Shown here piece by piece: positions 43,185-53,101 of a stretch of 64,000 nt of DNA (position 1 is the first letter of the stretch; every line of letters starts with the position of its first letter). Source of the stretch: Sphingomonas sp. CCH21-G11. GTDB taxonomy: Bacteria; Pseudomonadota; Alphaproteobacteria; Sphingomonadales; Sphingomonadaceae. The position numbers were made by a program, and so were the translations under genes. The stretch covers positions 61,001 to 125,000 of the forward strand of contig NZ_LSHX01000052.1 of assembly GCF_001555965.1 (NCBI RefSeq). Reading direction: 5' to 3'. The notes under the pieces are model-generated. The model worked only from the letters and a program-made list of their open reading frames with translations. It was not told the origin of the DNA and made no database searches.

Positions 43185-44003
43185 TCAGGTAGGCATCACC
43201 GCGCGCAGTTCGACGGGCGACGAGGTCAGGAAGTTTAGAACCGCGAATGCGAACTCTGCCGGCTTTTCCATGTTGCCGAGGTGCGCTGCGGACAGCAGAT
43301 GCAACGCCGATCCGCGGATCGCGCCCGCCAGCGCTTCGCTGTGAGCCGGAGGAGTTGCGGGATCGGCGCCCCCGCCGATGATAAGGGTTGGAAGGTCGAT
43401 CAGCCCACCTAGCCGGCGCAAATCCATGTCGCGGATGGCCGCACAGCAGCCGATGTAGCCCTCGACGTTCACCGCCAGCAGCATGGCGCGTACCTTGGCC
43501 AGACTTGCGTCGCTCGTTCCAACGAACTCGGCCGTGAACCAGCGCTCGATCGAGGCGTCCGCGACCGCGGCCATGCCCTTCTCGCGCACGACGGCGATGC
43601 GTCCGTCCCATGCTGACGGCGGCCCCATAAAAGCACTGGTATGGGCGAGGACAAGGCGGTTGATCCGCTCGGGTGCGCGCAAAGCCAGCCACTGGCCAAC
43701 CATGCCACCGAGTGAAAGCCCACAGAAATGGACCCGTGGGATGTTGAGCGCATCCAGGAGCTCCACGACATCCCGGCCAAGGCGATCAAGCGAATATGAT
43801 CCGGGCGGCGCATCTGATCCGCCATGTCCACGGGTATCGTAGCGTAGTACCCGGAACTGGTCCGCGAACGCGGCCAGTTGGGGCTCCCACATGTCCATCG
43901 TTGTGCCGAGCGAACTGGAGAGCAGCAATATTGGTTTGTCGGCCGGGCCGTCGAACCGATACGCGATGCGGCATCCGTCGCCCGTTGTGACTGTGTCCGA
44001 CAT
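43185..44003 (-). CDS. pcaD: 3-oxoadipate enol-lactonase
   Basis: A 272-residue alpha/beta hydrolase from the ATG at 44003. The nucleophile elbow is FCGLSLGGMVGQW, the oxyanion region LLLSSSLGTTMDMWEPQLAA, the acid near GGGADPATPPAHSE and the histidine in HLLSAAHLGNMEKP. PcaD hydrolyses 3-oxoadipate enol-lactone to 3-oxoadipate in the cytoplasm. It overlaps the pcaF stop by one base and is part of the leftward catBCA-pcaIJFD operon. Confidence 0.92.
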   Translation of the reverse strand: MSDTVTTGDGCRIAYRFDGPADKPILLLSSSLGTTMDMWEPQLAAFADQFRVLRYDTRGHGGSDAPPGSYSLDRLGRDVVELLDALNIPRVHFCGLSLGGMVGQWLALRAPERINRLVLAHTSAFMGPPSAWDGRIAVVREKGMAAVADASIERWFTAEFVGTSDASLAKVRAMLLAVNVEGYIGCCAAIRDMDLRRLGGLIDLPTLIIGGGADPATPPAHSEALAGAIRGSALHLLSAAHLGNMEKPAEFAFAVLNFLTSSPVELRAVMPT

Positions 44004-45205
44004 CACACCCGCTCCAGCACAAGACCGATGCCTTGGCCCACACCAATGCACATGAAGACGAGCGCATATCTGCCACCACTGCGCTGGAGCTCCTCTACCG
44101 CGCTCATCGTGATGCGCGCGCCCGACATGCCCAGCGGATGACCTAGCGCGATGGCGCCCCCATTTCTGTTCACCCTCGGGTCGAAGGGATCGAGCTCCAG
44201 ATCACGGAGCGTCGCGATCGCCTGACTGGCAAAAGCTTCGTTGAGCTCGATCACGTCAAAATCTTTTGCCGAGAGACCCGTCCGAGCGAACAGCTTGCGT
44301 GCTGCCTCGATCGGGCCGACGCCCATGACCCGCGGGGCGACACCAGCGGAAGCCATCGCGATGACCCGCGCTCGCGGAATAAGGCCGTGCTGCCTCGCCG
44401 CCGCATTGGAGGCGATCAGCATGGCCGCAGCGCCATCGTTGAGGCCGGATGCATTTCCAGCGGTGACGGTGCCATCATGACGCACAACCGACTTGAGCTT
44501 GGCTAAGGCGTCGGCACTCGTCGCGCGCGGATGCTCGTCCCGGTCGAAGACGATGGCATCGCCCTTCTTTTGCGGGATCGCGACCGGCGCGATCTCTGCG
44601 GCAAGCCGGCCGTTCGCCTGCGCTTCTGCCGCCTTCTGCTGGCTGGCAAGGGCAAAAGCGTCCTGATCCTCGCGGCTTACCTTCCACTCGGTGGCGACAT
44701 TCTCCCCGGTCTCGGGCATTGAATCCACGCCATAAGCATGCCGCATTGCCGGATTGACGAAGCGCCAGCCGAGCGTCGTGTCCTCGATTTTTTGCGCCCG
44801 ATCAAAGGCGGCATTGGCTTTACCGAGCACATAGGGTGCGCGCGTCATGTGTTCGACGCCTCCGGCGATGAACAAGCCGGCATCGCCACTCCGGATCGCT
44901 TGGGCGGCCAATCCCACCGCGTTAAGACCGGATCCGCACAGGCGATTGACCGTTCCGCCAGGTACCGTTTCCGGCAATCCCGCTAGCAGCACTGCCATAC
45001 GGGCAACGTTGCGATTGTCTTCTCCAGCCTGGTTTGCACAGCCGAGCAGGCAGTCGTCTACCGCCGCCCAATCAACCCCAGGATTGCGCTCCATGAGGGC
45101 CTTGAGCGGGATCGCGGCTAGGTCGTCGGCGCGGATAGAAGACAGCGCGCCATTGAGCTTGCCGATCGGTGTACGAATGGCGTCGCAAATGAAGGCGTCG
45201 GTCAT
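44003..45205 (-). CDS. pcaF: 3-oxoadipyl-CoA thiolase
   Basis: A 400-residue thiolase: the N-terminal [30 protein letters not shown] and '[20 protein letters not shown]' are typical of PcaF/PaaJ. The acylated cysteine is in [14 protein letters not shown], and the C-terminal motifs are [12 protein letters not shown] and [16 protein letters not shown]. It cleaves 3-oxoadipyl-CoA to succinyl-CoA and acetyl-CoA, the last step of the pathway. Overlaps pcaJ by 4 nt. Confidence 0.94.
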   Translation of the reverse strand: MTDAFICDAIRTPIGKLNGALSSIRADDLAAIPLKALMERNPGVDWAAVDDCLLGCANQAGEDNRNVARMAVLLAGLPETVPGGTVNRLCGSGLNAVGLAAQAIRSGDAGLFIAGGVEHMTRAPYVLGKANAAFDRAQKIEDTTLGWRFVNPAMRHAYGVDSMPETGENVATEWKVSREDQDAFALASQQKAAEAQANGRLAAEIAPVAIPQKKGDAIVFDRDEHPRATSADALAKLKSVVRHDGTVTAGNASGLNDGAAAMLIASNAAARQHGLIPRARVIAMASAGVAPRVMGVGPIEAARKLFARTGLSAKDFDVIELNEAFASQAIATLRDLELDPFDPRVNRNGGAIALGHPLGMSGARITMSAVEELQRSGGRYALVFMCIGVGQGIGLVLERV

Positions 45206-45849
45206 GCGGCCAATGCCTTCTCGGCGGTTACCGACGCGCCTGTCTTCGCGCGCACCTCGTCGATGCTGATGCCCGGTGCGAGCTCGATCAGACGGAATCC
45301 CGGCTTATCGCAGGCGATCACGGCGAGATCGGTTATGATAAGATCGACGCAGGCTCTGCCGGTCAGCGGCAAAGTACAACCTTCGAGCAGCTTGGGGTCT
45401 CCCGCCTTCGTGACGTGATCGGTGATCACCACGACGCGCTTCACCCCGGCTACGAGATCCATGGCGCCGCCCATGCCTTTCACCATCTTGCCGGGGATGG
45501 TCCAATTGGCGAGGTCGCCCGTCGCGGCGACCTCCATCGCTCCGAGCACCGCCATGTCGATATGGCCCCCGCGGATCATGGCGAAGCTGTCAGCAGACGA
45601 GAAGAAGCTCGACGTGGGGAGGGTTGTAACTGTCTGCTTGCCGGCGTTGATGAGATCTGGGTCCGCCTCGTCCTCGAACGGGAACGGGCCCATGCCGAGC
45701 ATGCCGTTTTCGGACTGCAGGGTTACGTCGATTCCGTTCGGGATGTAGTTCGCTACTAGTGTCGGAATGCCGATGCCCAAGTTGACGTAGAACCCGTCGC
45801 GCAGCTCCTGCGCAGCACGCGCTGCCATCTGTTCACGCGTCCAACCCAT
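45202..45849 (-). CDS. pcaJ: 3-oxoadipate CoA-transferase subunit B
   Basis: A 215-residue beta subunit of the CoA-transferase: [20 protein letters not shown], then [14 protein letters not shown] with the glutamate that forms the CoA thioester (SENG), and [20 protein letters not shown]. With PcaI it transfers CoA from succinyl-CoA to 3-oxoadipate. It abuts pcaI with a one-base overlap. Confidence 0.93.
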   Translation of the reverse strand: MGWTREQMAARAAQELRDGFYVNLGIGIPTLVANYIPNGIDVTLQSENGMLGMGPFPFEDEADPDLINAGKQTVTTLPTSSFFSSADSFAMIRGGHIDMAVLGAMEVAATGDLANWTIPGKMVKGMGGAMDLVAGVKRVVVITDHVTKAGDPKLLEGCTLPLTGRACVDLIITDLAVIACDKPGFRLIELAPGISIDEVRAKTGASVTAEKALAA

Positions 45850-46559
45850 TACGCCGTCTCCCGCGGACGAGTCGTTAGCTTCTCGATCCGCTTCTCATTG
45901 ATGGTGCTCAGCACGATCCGGTCGACATAGATCCCGGGGGTGTGGATGCAGTCCGGATCGAACGTTCCGGCGGGCACGATCTCCTCCACCTCCACAACCG
46001 TCACCTTGCCGGCCGTCGCCATGTTCGGGTTGAAGTTGCGCGCTGTTTTGCGAAACATGAGGTTGCCGGCAGGATCGGCCCGCCATGCCTTGATGATCGA
46101 TAAGTCTGCACGCAGCCACGTCTCGCGAACGTAATCCTCGCCGTCGAACGTCTCGGTGGGCTTCCCCTCGGCGACGACGGTGCCCACTCCGGTCCTAGTG
46201 TAGAAGGCCGGAATGCCAGCTCCGCCGGCGCGGATGCGCTCGGCGAGCGTCCCCTGCGGATTAAGCTCCAGCTCCAGCTCGCCCGAAAGATACTGCTGCT
46301 CGAACAACTTGTTCTCACCCACATAGGACGAGATCATCTTCTTCACCTGACGGCTTTCCAGCAGCATCCACAGGCCGAAGCCGTCCGCACCGGCATTGTT
46401 CGAGATGACGGTCAGGCCCCTCACCCCACTCGCGCGAATTTCGGGGATCAGGCTTTCGGGATTACCCGAAAGCCCAAACCCGCCCGACATGATCGTCATA
46501 CCGTCGACTAGCAGGCCGTCCATTGCGGCAGCCGGATTGTCGAAGAGCTTGTTGGGCAT
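45849..46559 (-). CDS. pcaI: 3-oxoadipate CoA-transferase subunit A
   Basis: A 236-residue alpha subunit: [20 protein letters not shown] with the glycine-rich CoA loop, [20 protein letters not shown], and [17 protein letters not shown]. It forms the heterodimer with PcaJ. The start follows the catA stop by 6 nt. The order catA-pcaI-pcaJ-pcaF-pcaD merges the catechol and 3-oxoadipate branches in one operon. Confidence 0.93.
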   Translation of the reverse strand: MPNKLFDNPAAAMDGLLVDGMTIMSGGFGLSGNPESLIPEIRASGVRGLTVISNNAGADGFGLWMLLESRQVKKMISSYVGENKLFEQQYLSGELELELNPQGTLAERIRAGGAGIPAFYTRTGVGTVVAEGKPTETFDGEDYVRETWLRADLSIIKAWRADPAGNLMFRKTARNFNPNMATAGKVTVVEVEEIVPAGTFDPDCIHTPGIYVDRIVLSTINEKRIEKLTTRPRETA

Positions 46560-46565
46560 CGACTT

Positions 46566-47495
46566 TCAAGCCGCCAGCGCGACGCGGTTACGCGAGGACG
46601 CCTCGGCATCATCGGCTTCCGCAGCGGAGACCATGGTGAAGTTGAACGCGATTTCGCTGAACGGCGTATTCAATCCTTCGGCGTGAATCGCTGCAGAGTC
46701 GTCAATCCGCTGGACTGCCGGGATCAAGTCATCTCGCGTTGCGTAGGCGAAGTCATCATGTAGATAAGGGTCACCGTCGATGTTGATCTGTGTCGTCAAA
46801 TGGCGGTAGCCGGACGCCGATACGAAGAAGTGGATGTGTGCGGGACGGTTGCCATGGCGGCCGATGCGGTCAAGCAGCGCTTCCGTGGTGCCGCCCTTGG
46901 GCACCGCATAGCCCGACGGTACGATGCTGCGGAACTTGTAGCGGCCCTCCTCGTCAGTCTCGATCTGCCGGCGAAGGTTGAAATCGCTCTGTGTCTTGTC
47001 GAAGTAGCTGTAGTTGCCGAGCGTGTTGGCATGCCAAACATCGACGATCGCACCAGCAACCGGTTTCCCGGCCTTGTCGACGACGCGACCGTGCATAATG
47101 AGCACTTCCCCATCATCAGCGCCGTCGTCCAACCGCGCAAAGCCCTTCGAACGCGGTGCACCTTTGACGTAAAGCGGCCCCTCGATCGTACGCGGTGTGC
47201 CTCCTTCGATGCCGGCTGCGGCATCCTTGGCATCCATGCGCACGTCGAGAAAATGTTCGAAGCCGAGCCCGGCGGCAAAGAGCCCGAACTCGGGAGCTGC
47301 TGACGCCATGAAATTGATCGCATGCCAGAACTCGTCCTCGCTCACGTCGAACTCCTCGATGGTGGCGAATAGATCGCCAACCACCCGGCGGACGATATTC
47401 TTGATACGGTCCTCTCCGGCGCCAGGCTGATCCAGCCCGGCAACCTTGTCGAGAAAGGCTTGGATTTCAGGGTTTGCGACCAATGCGGATGCCAT
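46566..47495 (-). CDS. catA: Catechol 1,2-dioxygenase (intradiol)
   Basis: A 309-residue intradiol dioxygenase from the ATG at 47495 (MASALVANPEIQAFLDKVAG). The N-terminal helical linker domain is followed by the Fe(III) ligands: tyrosines in NTLGNYSYFDKTQ and IVPSGYAVP, and histidines in NRPAHIHFFVSASG. The length fits CatA better than the shorter chlorocatechol enzymes (about 250-260), although substrate range cannot be read from this. It opens catechol to cis,cis-muconate and receives catechol made by the aniline dioxygenase. Confidence 0.93.
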   Translation of the reverse strand: MASALVANPEIQAFLDKVAGLDQPGAGEDRIKNIVRRVVGDLFATIEEFDVSEDEFWHAINFMASAAPEFGLFAAGLGFEHFLDVRMDAKDAAAGIEGGTPRTIEGPLYVKGAPRSKGFARLDDGADDGEVLIMHGRVVDKAGKPVAGAIVDVWHANTLGNYSYFDKTQSDFNLRRQIETDEEGRYKFRSIVPSGYAVPKGGTTEALLDRIGRHGNRPAHIHFFVSASGYRHLTTQINIDGDPYLHDDFAYATRDDLIPAVQRIDDSAAIHAEGLNTPFSEIAFNFTMVSAAEADDAEASSRNRVALAA

Positions 47496-47533
47496 TTGAA
47501 CTCTCCTAGTAGTTTTTAATTGAGCGACTGATG

Positions 47534-47824
47534 TCAGCGGTCGTCCTCGTGGATCGATGACGGATGACGGCAAAGCGGCGTGACGTTGATGTCCATGAAC
47601 GGGAACAGCGGCAGGCCCATCAGGATCTCGTGGAGCGCTGCATTGTCGGGCACATCGAAGATCGAGACGTTGCGGTACCGGCCAACGACCCGCCAGATGT
47701 GGCGCCAGGCACCTTGCTCCATCAATTCGTGGCAGCGCGCCTTTTCTTCGGCTTTGAGGGCATCGATGGTGGGGCGGTCGGCATCAGCGGGGATGCGTAC
47801 GTCCATGGTGACATGAAACAGCAT
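47534..47824 (-). CDS. catC: Muconolactone delta-isomerase
   Basis: A 96-residue protein beginning MLFHVTMDVRIPADADRPTI and containing HIWRVVGRYRNVSIFDVPDN and LPLFPFMDINVTPLCRHPSS, which is diagnostic of CatC. It converts muconolactone to 3-oxoadipate enol-lactone. It lies 2 nt downstream of catB and upstream of catA. Confidence 0.95.
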   Translation of the reverse strand: MLFHVTMDVRIPADADRPTIDALKAEEKARCHELMEQGAWRHIWRVVGRYRNVSIFDVPDNAALHEILMGLPLFPFMDINVTPLCRHPSSIHEDDR

Positions 47825-47826
47825 GC

Positions 47827-48984
47827 TTAGCCTCCCGCGACTCTAGTGATTGGAACAACGGTGCGTCGATCGCCGTCGCGGCGGAAGGCGCGAACCTTGT
47901 CCTCGTCGAGCATCAGTCCCAGTCCAGGGCCCCTCGGGACCGCCAAGCCGAACTCCGAATAATCGAGCGGCTCTGCAAGCAGATCTTCGGTCAGCAGCAG
48001 CGGCCCGAACAATTCGGTGCCGAACGCGAGTCCGGCGAACGTCGCGAACAGGTGAGCCGAGGCGATCGAGCCGATCGGGCCTTCCAGCATGGTCCCGCCG
48101 TACAGCCCGATACCTGCCGCCTCGGCAATACTGGCAACGGCATTGGCCGCGCGCAATCCGCCCGACTGGGCGATCTTGAGCGCGAACACGTCGGCCGCGG
48201 ACTCGCGCGCGTGACGCATGGCGTCGATGGGACCTCGAAGCCCTTCGTCCGCCATAATTGCGGTCCGCCCCATCGCGGTCAGACGTGCCATGCCGGCAAC
48301 GTTCGAGCCGGAGATCGGTTGTTCGATAAGGTCGACACCGGCGTCCGCCAGAATAGCGACACCTCGCTTGGCGGTCGGCTCGTCCCAAGCCTGATTGACA
48401 TCGACACGGATACTCGCGCGTCTGCCGAGCGCCTTCTTGATCGCACCGACATGCGCAACGTCGTCGGCCAGATCGCGCTTGCCGATCTTGAGCTTGAAGG
48501 CGTTATGGCGGCGCTGGTCGATCATCCCCTCTGCCTCGGCAATGTCGCGCGCAGTGTCCCCGCTTGCGAGCGTCCACAGCACGGGGAGCCGATCGCGTAC
48601 CCGCCCACCAAGAAGCTCGCTGACGGGCACGCCCGCGCGCTTGCCGGCCGCATCGAGCAGCGCGGTCTCCACTGCATTTTTAGCGAAATGATTGCCGACG
48701 ATCGACGCGTGCAGCAGCGTCATAGCTCGCGCCGGCGAGGCATCGGTGCCGCGCAAAAGCGGGGTGACGTAAGTATCGATGGTGAGCTTGATGCCCTCGG
48801 GACTCTCGTCGCCGTAAGCAAGGCCGCCAATCGTGGTGCCTTCCCCTATCCCCTCGACCTCATCGGAACAGCGAATTCGGACGAACACCATCGCCTGTGT
48901 CCGCATGGTCGCCATCGCGAGCACGTGCGGACGGATCGTCGGCACATCGACGATAAAGGTTTCGATGGCTTCGACAGTGACCAT
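47827..48984 (-). CDS. catB: Muconate cycloisomerase
   Basis: A 385-residue enolase-superfamily protein: AFKLKIGKRDLADDVAHV with the catalytic lysine pair (KxK), IRVDVNQAWDE and DLIEQPISGSNVAGMARL with metal ligands, then ADEGLRGP and DVFALKIAQSGGLRAANAVA. It lactonises cis,cis-muconate to muconolactone. First gene of the cat-pca operon, divergent from catR across 95 bp. Chloromuconate activity cannot be ruled out by inspection. Confidence 0.93.
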   Translation of the reverse strand: MVTVEAIETFIVDVPTIRPHVLAMATMRTQAMVFVRIRCSDEVEGIGEGTTIGGLAYGDESPEGIKLTIDTYVTPLLRGTDASPARAMTLLHASIVGNHFAKNAVETALLDAAGKRAGVPVSELLGGRVRDRLPVLWTLASGDTARDIAEAEGMIDQRRHNAFKLKIGKRDLADDVAHVGAIKKALGRRASIRVDVNQAWDEPTAKRGVAILADAGVDLIEQPISGSNVAGMARLTAMGRTAIMADEGLRGPIDAMRHARESAADVFALKIAQSGGLRAANAVASIAEAAGIGLYGGTMLEGPIGSIASAHLFATFAGLAFGTELFGPLLLTEDLLAEPLDYSEFGLAVPRGPGLGLMLDEDKVRAFRRDGDRRTVVPITRVAGG

Positions 48985-49066
48985 TCCGATCCTCTCATTC
49001 TTATTTCTTATCCGTGGACATACGGCTTGCGATCACCGAGCGGAAAGATCATCTCGGTCCGGCTTG

Positions 49067-49081
49067 ATACCCTGGAGGTAT
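49067..49081. promoter_or_regulatory. CatR/BenM-type box ATAC-N7-GTAT
   Basis: The sequence ATACCCTGGAGGTAT fits the ATAC-N7-GTAT consensus described for BenM/CatM-type LysR regulators of catechol genes. It overlaps the catR start codon (49080-49082) and lies 83 bp upstream of the catB start on the other strand, so binding could repress catR and activate catB when cis,cis-muconate is present. Confidence 0.65.
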
Positions 49082-49967
49082 GATGGATCTGCGACACATT
49101 CGTTATTTTGAGGCCGTAGCAGCAGAGCGGAATTTCACTCGCGCTGCTGAACGGCTTGGCGTCGCCCAACCGCCGTTGAGCCGCCAAATCAAAGAACTCG
49201 AACTCGAACTGGGCGTCGTGTTGTTCGATCGTGATAGCCGACCGATCCGGTTGACGGAGGCTGGCCGAATCTTTCACGAGCAGGCGACGCGGATCCTTTC
49301 GAGTACGGAGCAACTATGCCGCTCGATGCGGCGGCTCTCCGCCAGCGAGAAACGGCGCTTCGTAGTCGGATTCGTGGCGTCTATCGTTTACGGTATGATG
49401 CCCGAGGTCATCCGGGAATTTCGGGCACGATCGGAAGGGCTTGAAATTCAGCTTTTGGAAATGACAACCTTGGAGCAGGTCATTGCGCTCAAAGATGGCC
49501 GCATCGACGCTGGGCTCGGGCGGATCCGGATCGACGACCCGGCGATCCAGCGAGAGGTACTACAGGAGGAGGCGTTAATCGCGGCGATCGGCAGCGCCGA
49601 TCCACTGGCGCGAGCTGACTCACTCACGCTTTCGGATTTAATAACTCGCAAATTACTCGTCTACCCTAGCCAGCCACGACCGAGTTATGCAGATCAGGTT
49701 TTTACCATCCTTCGTGACCATGGGCTCTCCCATGATAATGTTGAGGAAGTGCGCGACGTACAGGTCGCGCTTGGGTTGGTCGCGTCGGAAGCGGGATTGG
49801 CACTTGTCCCTTCCTCCATGCGGCACGTTCAGCGCAACGACATTACATATGTCAGGATCCGCGACGAAGGAGCCACATCACCTATCATTTTAAGCGTTCG
49901 GGTCGGAGACACCTCTCGGGAAGTCCGGTTGTTTGAACAAATAGCACGCGACACCTTCCGCTCGTAA
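49080..49967 (+). CDS. catR: LysR-type activator of the cat operon
   Basis: A 295-residue LysR protein: LRHIRYFEAVAAERNFTRAA ERLGVAQPPLSRQIKELELE is the family HTH, and the effector domain starts at about residue 90. It resembles CatR/BenM/CatM, which use cis,cis-muconate as inducer. Divergent from catB. Two ATGs occur at the start (49080 and 49083). Confidence 0.9.
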   Translation: MMDLRHIRYFEAVAAERNFTRAAERLGVAQPPLSRQIKELELELGVVLFDRDSRPIRLTEAGRIFHEQATRILSSTEQLCRSMRRLSASEKRRFVVGFVASIVYGMMPEVIREFRARSEGLEIQLLEMTTLEQVIALKDGRIDAGLGRIRIDDPAIQREVLQEEALIAAIGSADPLARADSLTLSDLITRKLLVYPSQPRPSYADQVFTILRDHGLSHDNVEEVRDVQVALGLVASEAGLALVPSSMRHVQRNDITYVRIRDEGATSPIILSVRVGDTSREVRLFEQIARDTFRS

Positions 49968-50132
49968 CGTTCAATCTGACCCGGAATATGACCTTGCGCC
50001 GTGCCACCCAAGGTCCCGGCTGATCTGAGTGCACAGCAGACCTAGGGTTTTAGTGTCGGTGTGTTCGGCAAGAACCGGACCGATGAGCGTATCATCAACT
50101 TTGAGACAATTATCCCCAACGGCACGCACACC

Positions 50133-51012
50133 GGCTCTGTTGCAAAAATCGTGAAGCTTGAGCATGCTTGGCGGAGATTGGACGGACGGAACGATGACGG
50201 ATTTCAAGTGGCGCCATTTCCAGGGTGATGTGATCCTGTGGGCGGTGCGCTGGTATTGTCGCTATCCGATCAGCTATCGCGACCTTGAGGAAATGCTGGC
50301 GGAACGCGGCATTTCGGTCGACCATACGACGATCTATCGCTGGGTCCAGTGCTACGCCCCGGAGATGGAGAAGCGGCTGCGCTGGTTCTGGCGGCGTGGC
50401 TTTGATCCGAGCTGGCGCCTGGATGAAACCTACGTCAAGGTGCGGGGCAAGTGGACCTACCTGTACCGGGCAGTCGACAAGCGGGGCGACACGATCGATT
50501 TCTACCTGTCGCCGACCCGCAGCGCCAAGGCAGCGAAGCGGTTCCTGGGCAAGGCCCTGCGAGGCCTGAAGCACTGGGAAAAGCCTGCCACGCTCAATAC
50601 CGACAAAGCGCCGAGCTATGGTGCAGCGATCACCGAATTGAAGCGCGAAGGAAAGCTGGACCGGGAGACGGCCCACCGGCAGGTGAAGTATCTCAATAAC
50701 GTGATCGAGGCCGATCACGGAAAGCTCAAGATACTGATCAAGCCGGTGCGCGGTTTCAAATCGATCCCCACGGCCTATGCCACGATCAAGGGATTCGAAG
50801 TCATGCGAGCCCTGCGCAAAGGACAGGCTCGCCCCTGGTGCCTGCAGCCCGGCATCAGGGGCGAGGTGCGCCTTGTGGAGAGAGCTTTTGGCATTGGGCC
50901 CTCGGCGCTGACGGAGGCCATGGGCATGCTCAACCACCATTTCGCAGCAGCCGCCTGATCGGCGCAGAGCGACAGCCTACCTCTGACTGCCGCCAATCTT
51001 TGCAACAGAGCC
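50133..51012 (+). mobile_element. IS6100, copy 1
   Basis: An 880-bp IS6-family element bounded by inverted repeats GGCTCTGTTGCAAA and TTTGCAACAGAGCC, the exact IS6100 length and ends. Its transposase is identical to that of the copy at 57550-58429. Flanks are cgcacacc (left) and ggtccgag (right), so no target duplication remains, as expected after replicative cointegrate formation or recombination. It borders the tdn cluster on the catR side. Confidence 0.95.
50164..50958 (+). CDS. tnpA: IS6100 transposase (copy 1)
   Basis: A 264-residue DDE transposase: residues about 10-60 form the HTH (FQGDVILWAVRWYCRYPISY RDLEEMLAERG), then the catalytic DDE core with WRLDETYVKVRGKWTYLYRA, TLNTDKAPSYGAAI and QVKYLNNVIEADHGKLK. 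An in-frame ATG at 50194 (MTDFKWRHF) is often used in annotations, and a TTG at 50158 is also possible. It catalyses replicative cointegration of IS6100. Confidence 0.95.
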   Translation: MLGGDWTDGTMTDFKWRHFQGDVILWAVRWYCRYPISYRDLEEMLAERGISVDHTTIYRWVQCYAPEMEKRLRWFWRRGFDPSWRLDETYVKVRGKWTYLYRAVDKRGDTIDFYLSPTRSAKAAKRFLGKALRGLKHWEKPATLNTDKAPSYGAAITELKREGKLDRETAHRQVKYLNNVIEADHGKLKILIKPVRGFKSIPTAYATIKGFEVMRALRKGQARPWCLQPGIRGEVRLVERAFGIGPSALTEAMGMLNHHFAAAA

Positions 51013-51136
51013 GGTCCGAGGGACTTGTTCAGATCTTCCCAAAGTCTGCCAATGCCTGAATGCCTATGTTGAACCGAAAATGCGGCAATTTCAGATAAGT
51101 ACAGGGGCAGCTGAACCCATTGCGGAATCGAACGGA

Positions 51137-52075
51137 TCATCGTGGTGCGAAGGGTTGCATCCAGCGGTTTAATTCTTGTTGAAGTAAATTGGCCAAATCA
51201 CGCTGCCAGGGCGCCCGCAAGTCAAATCTGCTGATCATCCAGAGTTCGGTCGTCACGTCAGCTTGGGCAGGATCAACTTTTTGCAGGCCCGGGTAATCTA
51301 CAGCCATCACCGTGGGCATAATGGCAACACCCAGACCGTTTTCACATAACCGTGCCAACATCGAAAAGCTGTCAGACCACGCCACCACTTTTCCGGAAAG
51401 CCCAAACTCGGTTCGGTCCAACGACCCATACGTGAACGTATGGTCGCTGTGCGAAAACCCCAGATTCATTCCCAGAAAATGATGTTGCGCTGTACGGTTG
51501 GCACGGGCACCACCCATGCTTTGGAGATAACTTTTGCTGGCATACACATTGATGGGGACATCACCGATTTTTTTGATTTTCAGTGAACTGTTACCCTGCA
51601 CTGGTCGCGCCAGCCTGATTGCGATATCCACCTGATCTTGCTTGAGGTCAACAAAATGCGTTTCGGTGGTGATGTTCAATACCAGACGGGGGTGGCGTTC
51701 TCGGAAATTGGTAAAGGCGTTAGCGAAACGGTGAGCAAACGCATCCAGCAACGAAATTCTGATAACTCCCGCATCGTCCTGAACTGCAAGGGAAAACCGC
51801 TTGGCCGCTTCTGCCATGTCCTGTGCAGCGTCAACCAGTTTTTGTAAGTCGGCAGAAACTTCCCAGCCCCTTTGGGTACGAATAAAAACCGTGCGGCCCA
51901 GCTGCTGCTCCAGGGCTTGAATCCGGCGCCGAAGCGTTGAATGGTCAATCCCTTCCATTTCGGCAGCAACGGCGTAGTCTCGATGGCGTTCAAGCGCCAG
52001 AAAAGTGCGCACTAAATCCCAGGGTACGGCGGCATCTGGTCCGATCTTTCTGGTACTTGAGTGTTTTGTCGGCAT
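51137..52075 (-). CDS. tdnR: LysR-type regulator of the aniline cluster
   Basis: A 312-residue LysR protein: VRTFLALERHRDYAVAAEME GIDHSTLRRRIQALEQQLGR is the HTH, with the effector domain behind it. It is the last gene of the leftward tdnQTA1A2B row, the same place that TdnR/AtdR occupies in aniline-degrading Delftia, Comamonas and Acinetobacter. It should activate the cluster in response to aniline. The assignment rests on position and family. Confidence 0.82.
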   Translation of the reverse strand: MPTKHSSTRKIGPDAAVPWDLVRTFLALERHRDYAVAAEMEGIDHSTLRRRIQALEQQLGRTVFIRTQRGWEVSADLQKLVDAAQDMAEAAKRFSLAVQDDAGVIRISLLDAFAHRFANAFTNFRERHPRLVLNITTETHFVDLKQDQVDIAIRLARPVQGNSSLKIKKIGDVPINVYASKSYLQSMGGARANRTAQHHFLGMNLGFSHSDHTFTYGSLDRTEFGLSGKVVAWSDSFSMLARLCENGLGVAIMPTVMAVDYPGLQKVDPAQADVTTELWMISRFDLRAPWQRDLANLLQQELNRWMQPFAPR

Positions 52076-52102
52076 TGTGGTTAACCTTGCCGAAAAGACT
52101 GC

Positions 52103-53101
52103 CTACGGAAACCGTATGACAATTTTTTCAGTGCGCGCACGCGACCGGCAAGCAAGAATCCAGCCATCGTCTTCATCATCTTCGTCCAGTACCTCGTTCT
52201 CAAGCCGTTCAACGTTGCCCTCTACCAGTCGGCACATGCACGATGCGCACTCACCCACCCGGCAGGCGTACGGCACAGGCAAACCAGCCTTCAGCATCGC
52301 CGCCAGCAAGGTTTCATTACCTGTGACGATCACTTCATGTGTAGCTCCGGCAATAGTAACTTCAAGCGTCGCCTGTTTGTCAGAATCGGTACTGTCGCCC
52401 TGCTCATCATTGGCGGCAAAACTTTCAAGGTGGATGCGTGTTTCAGGAACCCCAAACCCCTTTGCAGCGGCAACTATGGCCTGCATAAACGGTTCTGGAC
52501 CGCAAATATAGGCGTCACCATGCGCGGCCAACATTGGGCGGAACGTTTCTGCATCAGGCAGCCCTGTCTCTTCGTCGAACCAGTACTGCACATTGAAGCG
52601 GTTAGCATAATGCGCCAATAGTTCGTTTAGTGCGTCCAGAAGCATTACTGTTGCACGATTGCGATTCGCGTAAAACAAGGTTACCCGGACCTGGCTGCGC
52701 TCAAGCGCCTGGCGGGCAAGGGAAACAATCGGCGCAATGCCGCTACCCCCTGCAAACAACTGAACGAGCTGTTGCGGTTCTCGAAGTAAAAACCGCCCGG
52801 CAGGCGGCATCGCCCTGATGGAATCGCCAGCACGCAAAGTGTCGCAAACCCAGTTTGACACTAGCCCACCAGGAACACGGCGAACCAGTACATCGATTCC
52901 CCCGTCGTTGCGAGACCCATTGGTAATGGAGTAACAACGCCATTGTGGTGTATCTTGAGGACCACCGTCCAGCGTCAGGTACTGACCGGGCTGAAAACCA
53001 AAAGTGCCTATTTCAGCCGCATTAGGCTTCAGGCTCAGCAAAACAGCATCGGTTCCCTGGGGGGTGATGCGGACAACATTCAGGGTGTGTGCTTCTATCA
53101 T
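52103..53101 (-). CDS. tdnB: Aniline dioxygenase reductase component
   Basis: A 332-residue FNR-type reductase: WRCYSITNGSRNDGGIDVLV (FAD motif RxYS), LFAGGSGIAPIVSLARQALE (NAD site), and a C-terminal plant-type 2Fe-2S ferredoxin domain with PYACRVGECASCMCRLVEGN and WILACRS. It passes electrons from NADH to the Rieske oxygenase TdnA1A2. A 26-bp tandem duplication (53101-53152) separates it from tdnA2. Lower G+C than the cat genes. Confidence 0.88.
   Translation of the reverse strand: MIEAHTLNVVRITPQGTDAVLLSLKPNAAEIGTFGFQPGQYLTLDGGPQDTPQWRCYSITNGSRNDGGIDVLVRRVPGGLVSNWVCDTLRAGDSIRAMPPAGRFLLREPQQLVQLFAGGSGIAPIVSLARQALERSQVRVTLFYANRNRATVMLLDALNELLAHYANRFNVQYWFDEETGLPDAETFRPMLAAHGDAYICGPEPFMQAIVAAAKGFGVPETRIHLESFAANDEQGDSTDSDKQATLEVTIAGATHEVIVTGNETLLAAMLKAGLPVPYACRVGECASCMCRLVEGNVERLENEVLDEDDEDDGWILACRSRARTEKIVIRFP

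Noticed and set aside
49971..50207. 78-codon leftward ORF reading VGDNCLKVDDTLIGPVLAEH
   Set aside because: It extends through the IS6100 end; it may be a scrap of a gene cut by IS6100, but I cannot name a family or show a start.
51013..51136. Possible remnant of another transposon right of IS6100 copy 1
   Set aside because: The 124 bp have no inverted repeat or frame that I can assign.
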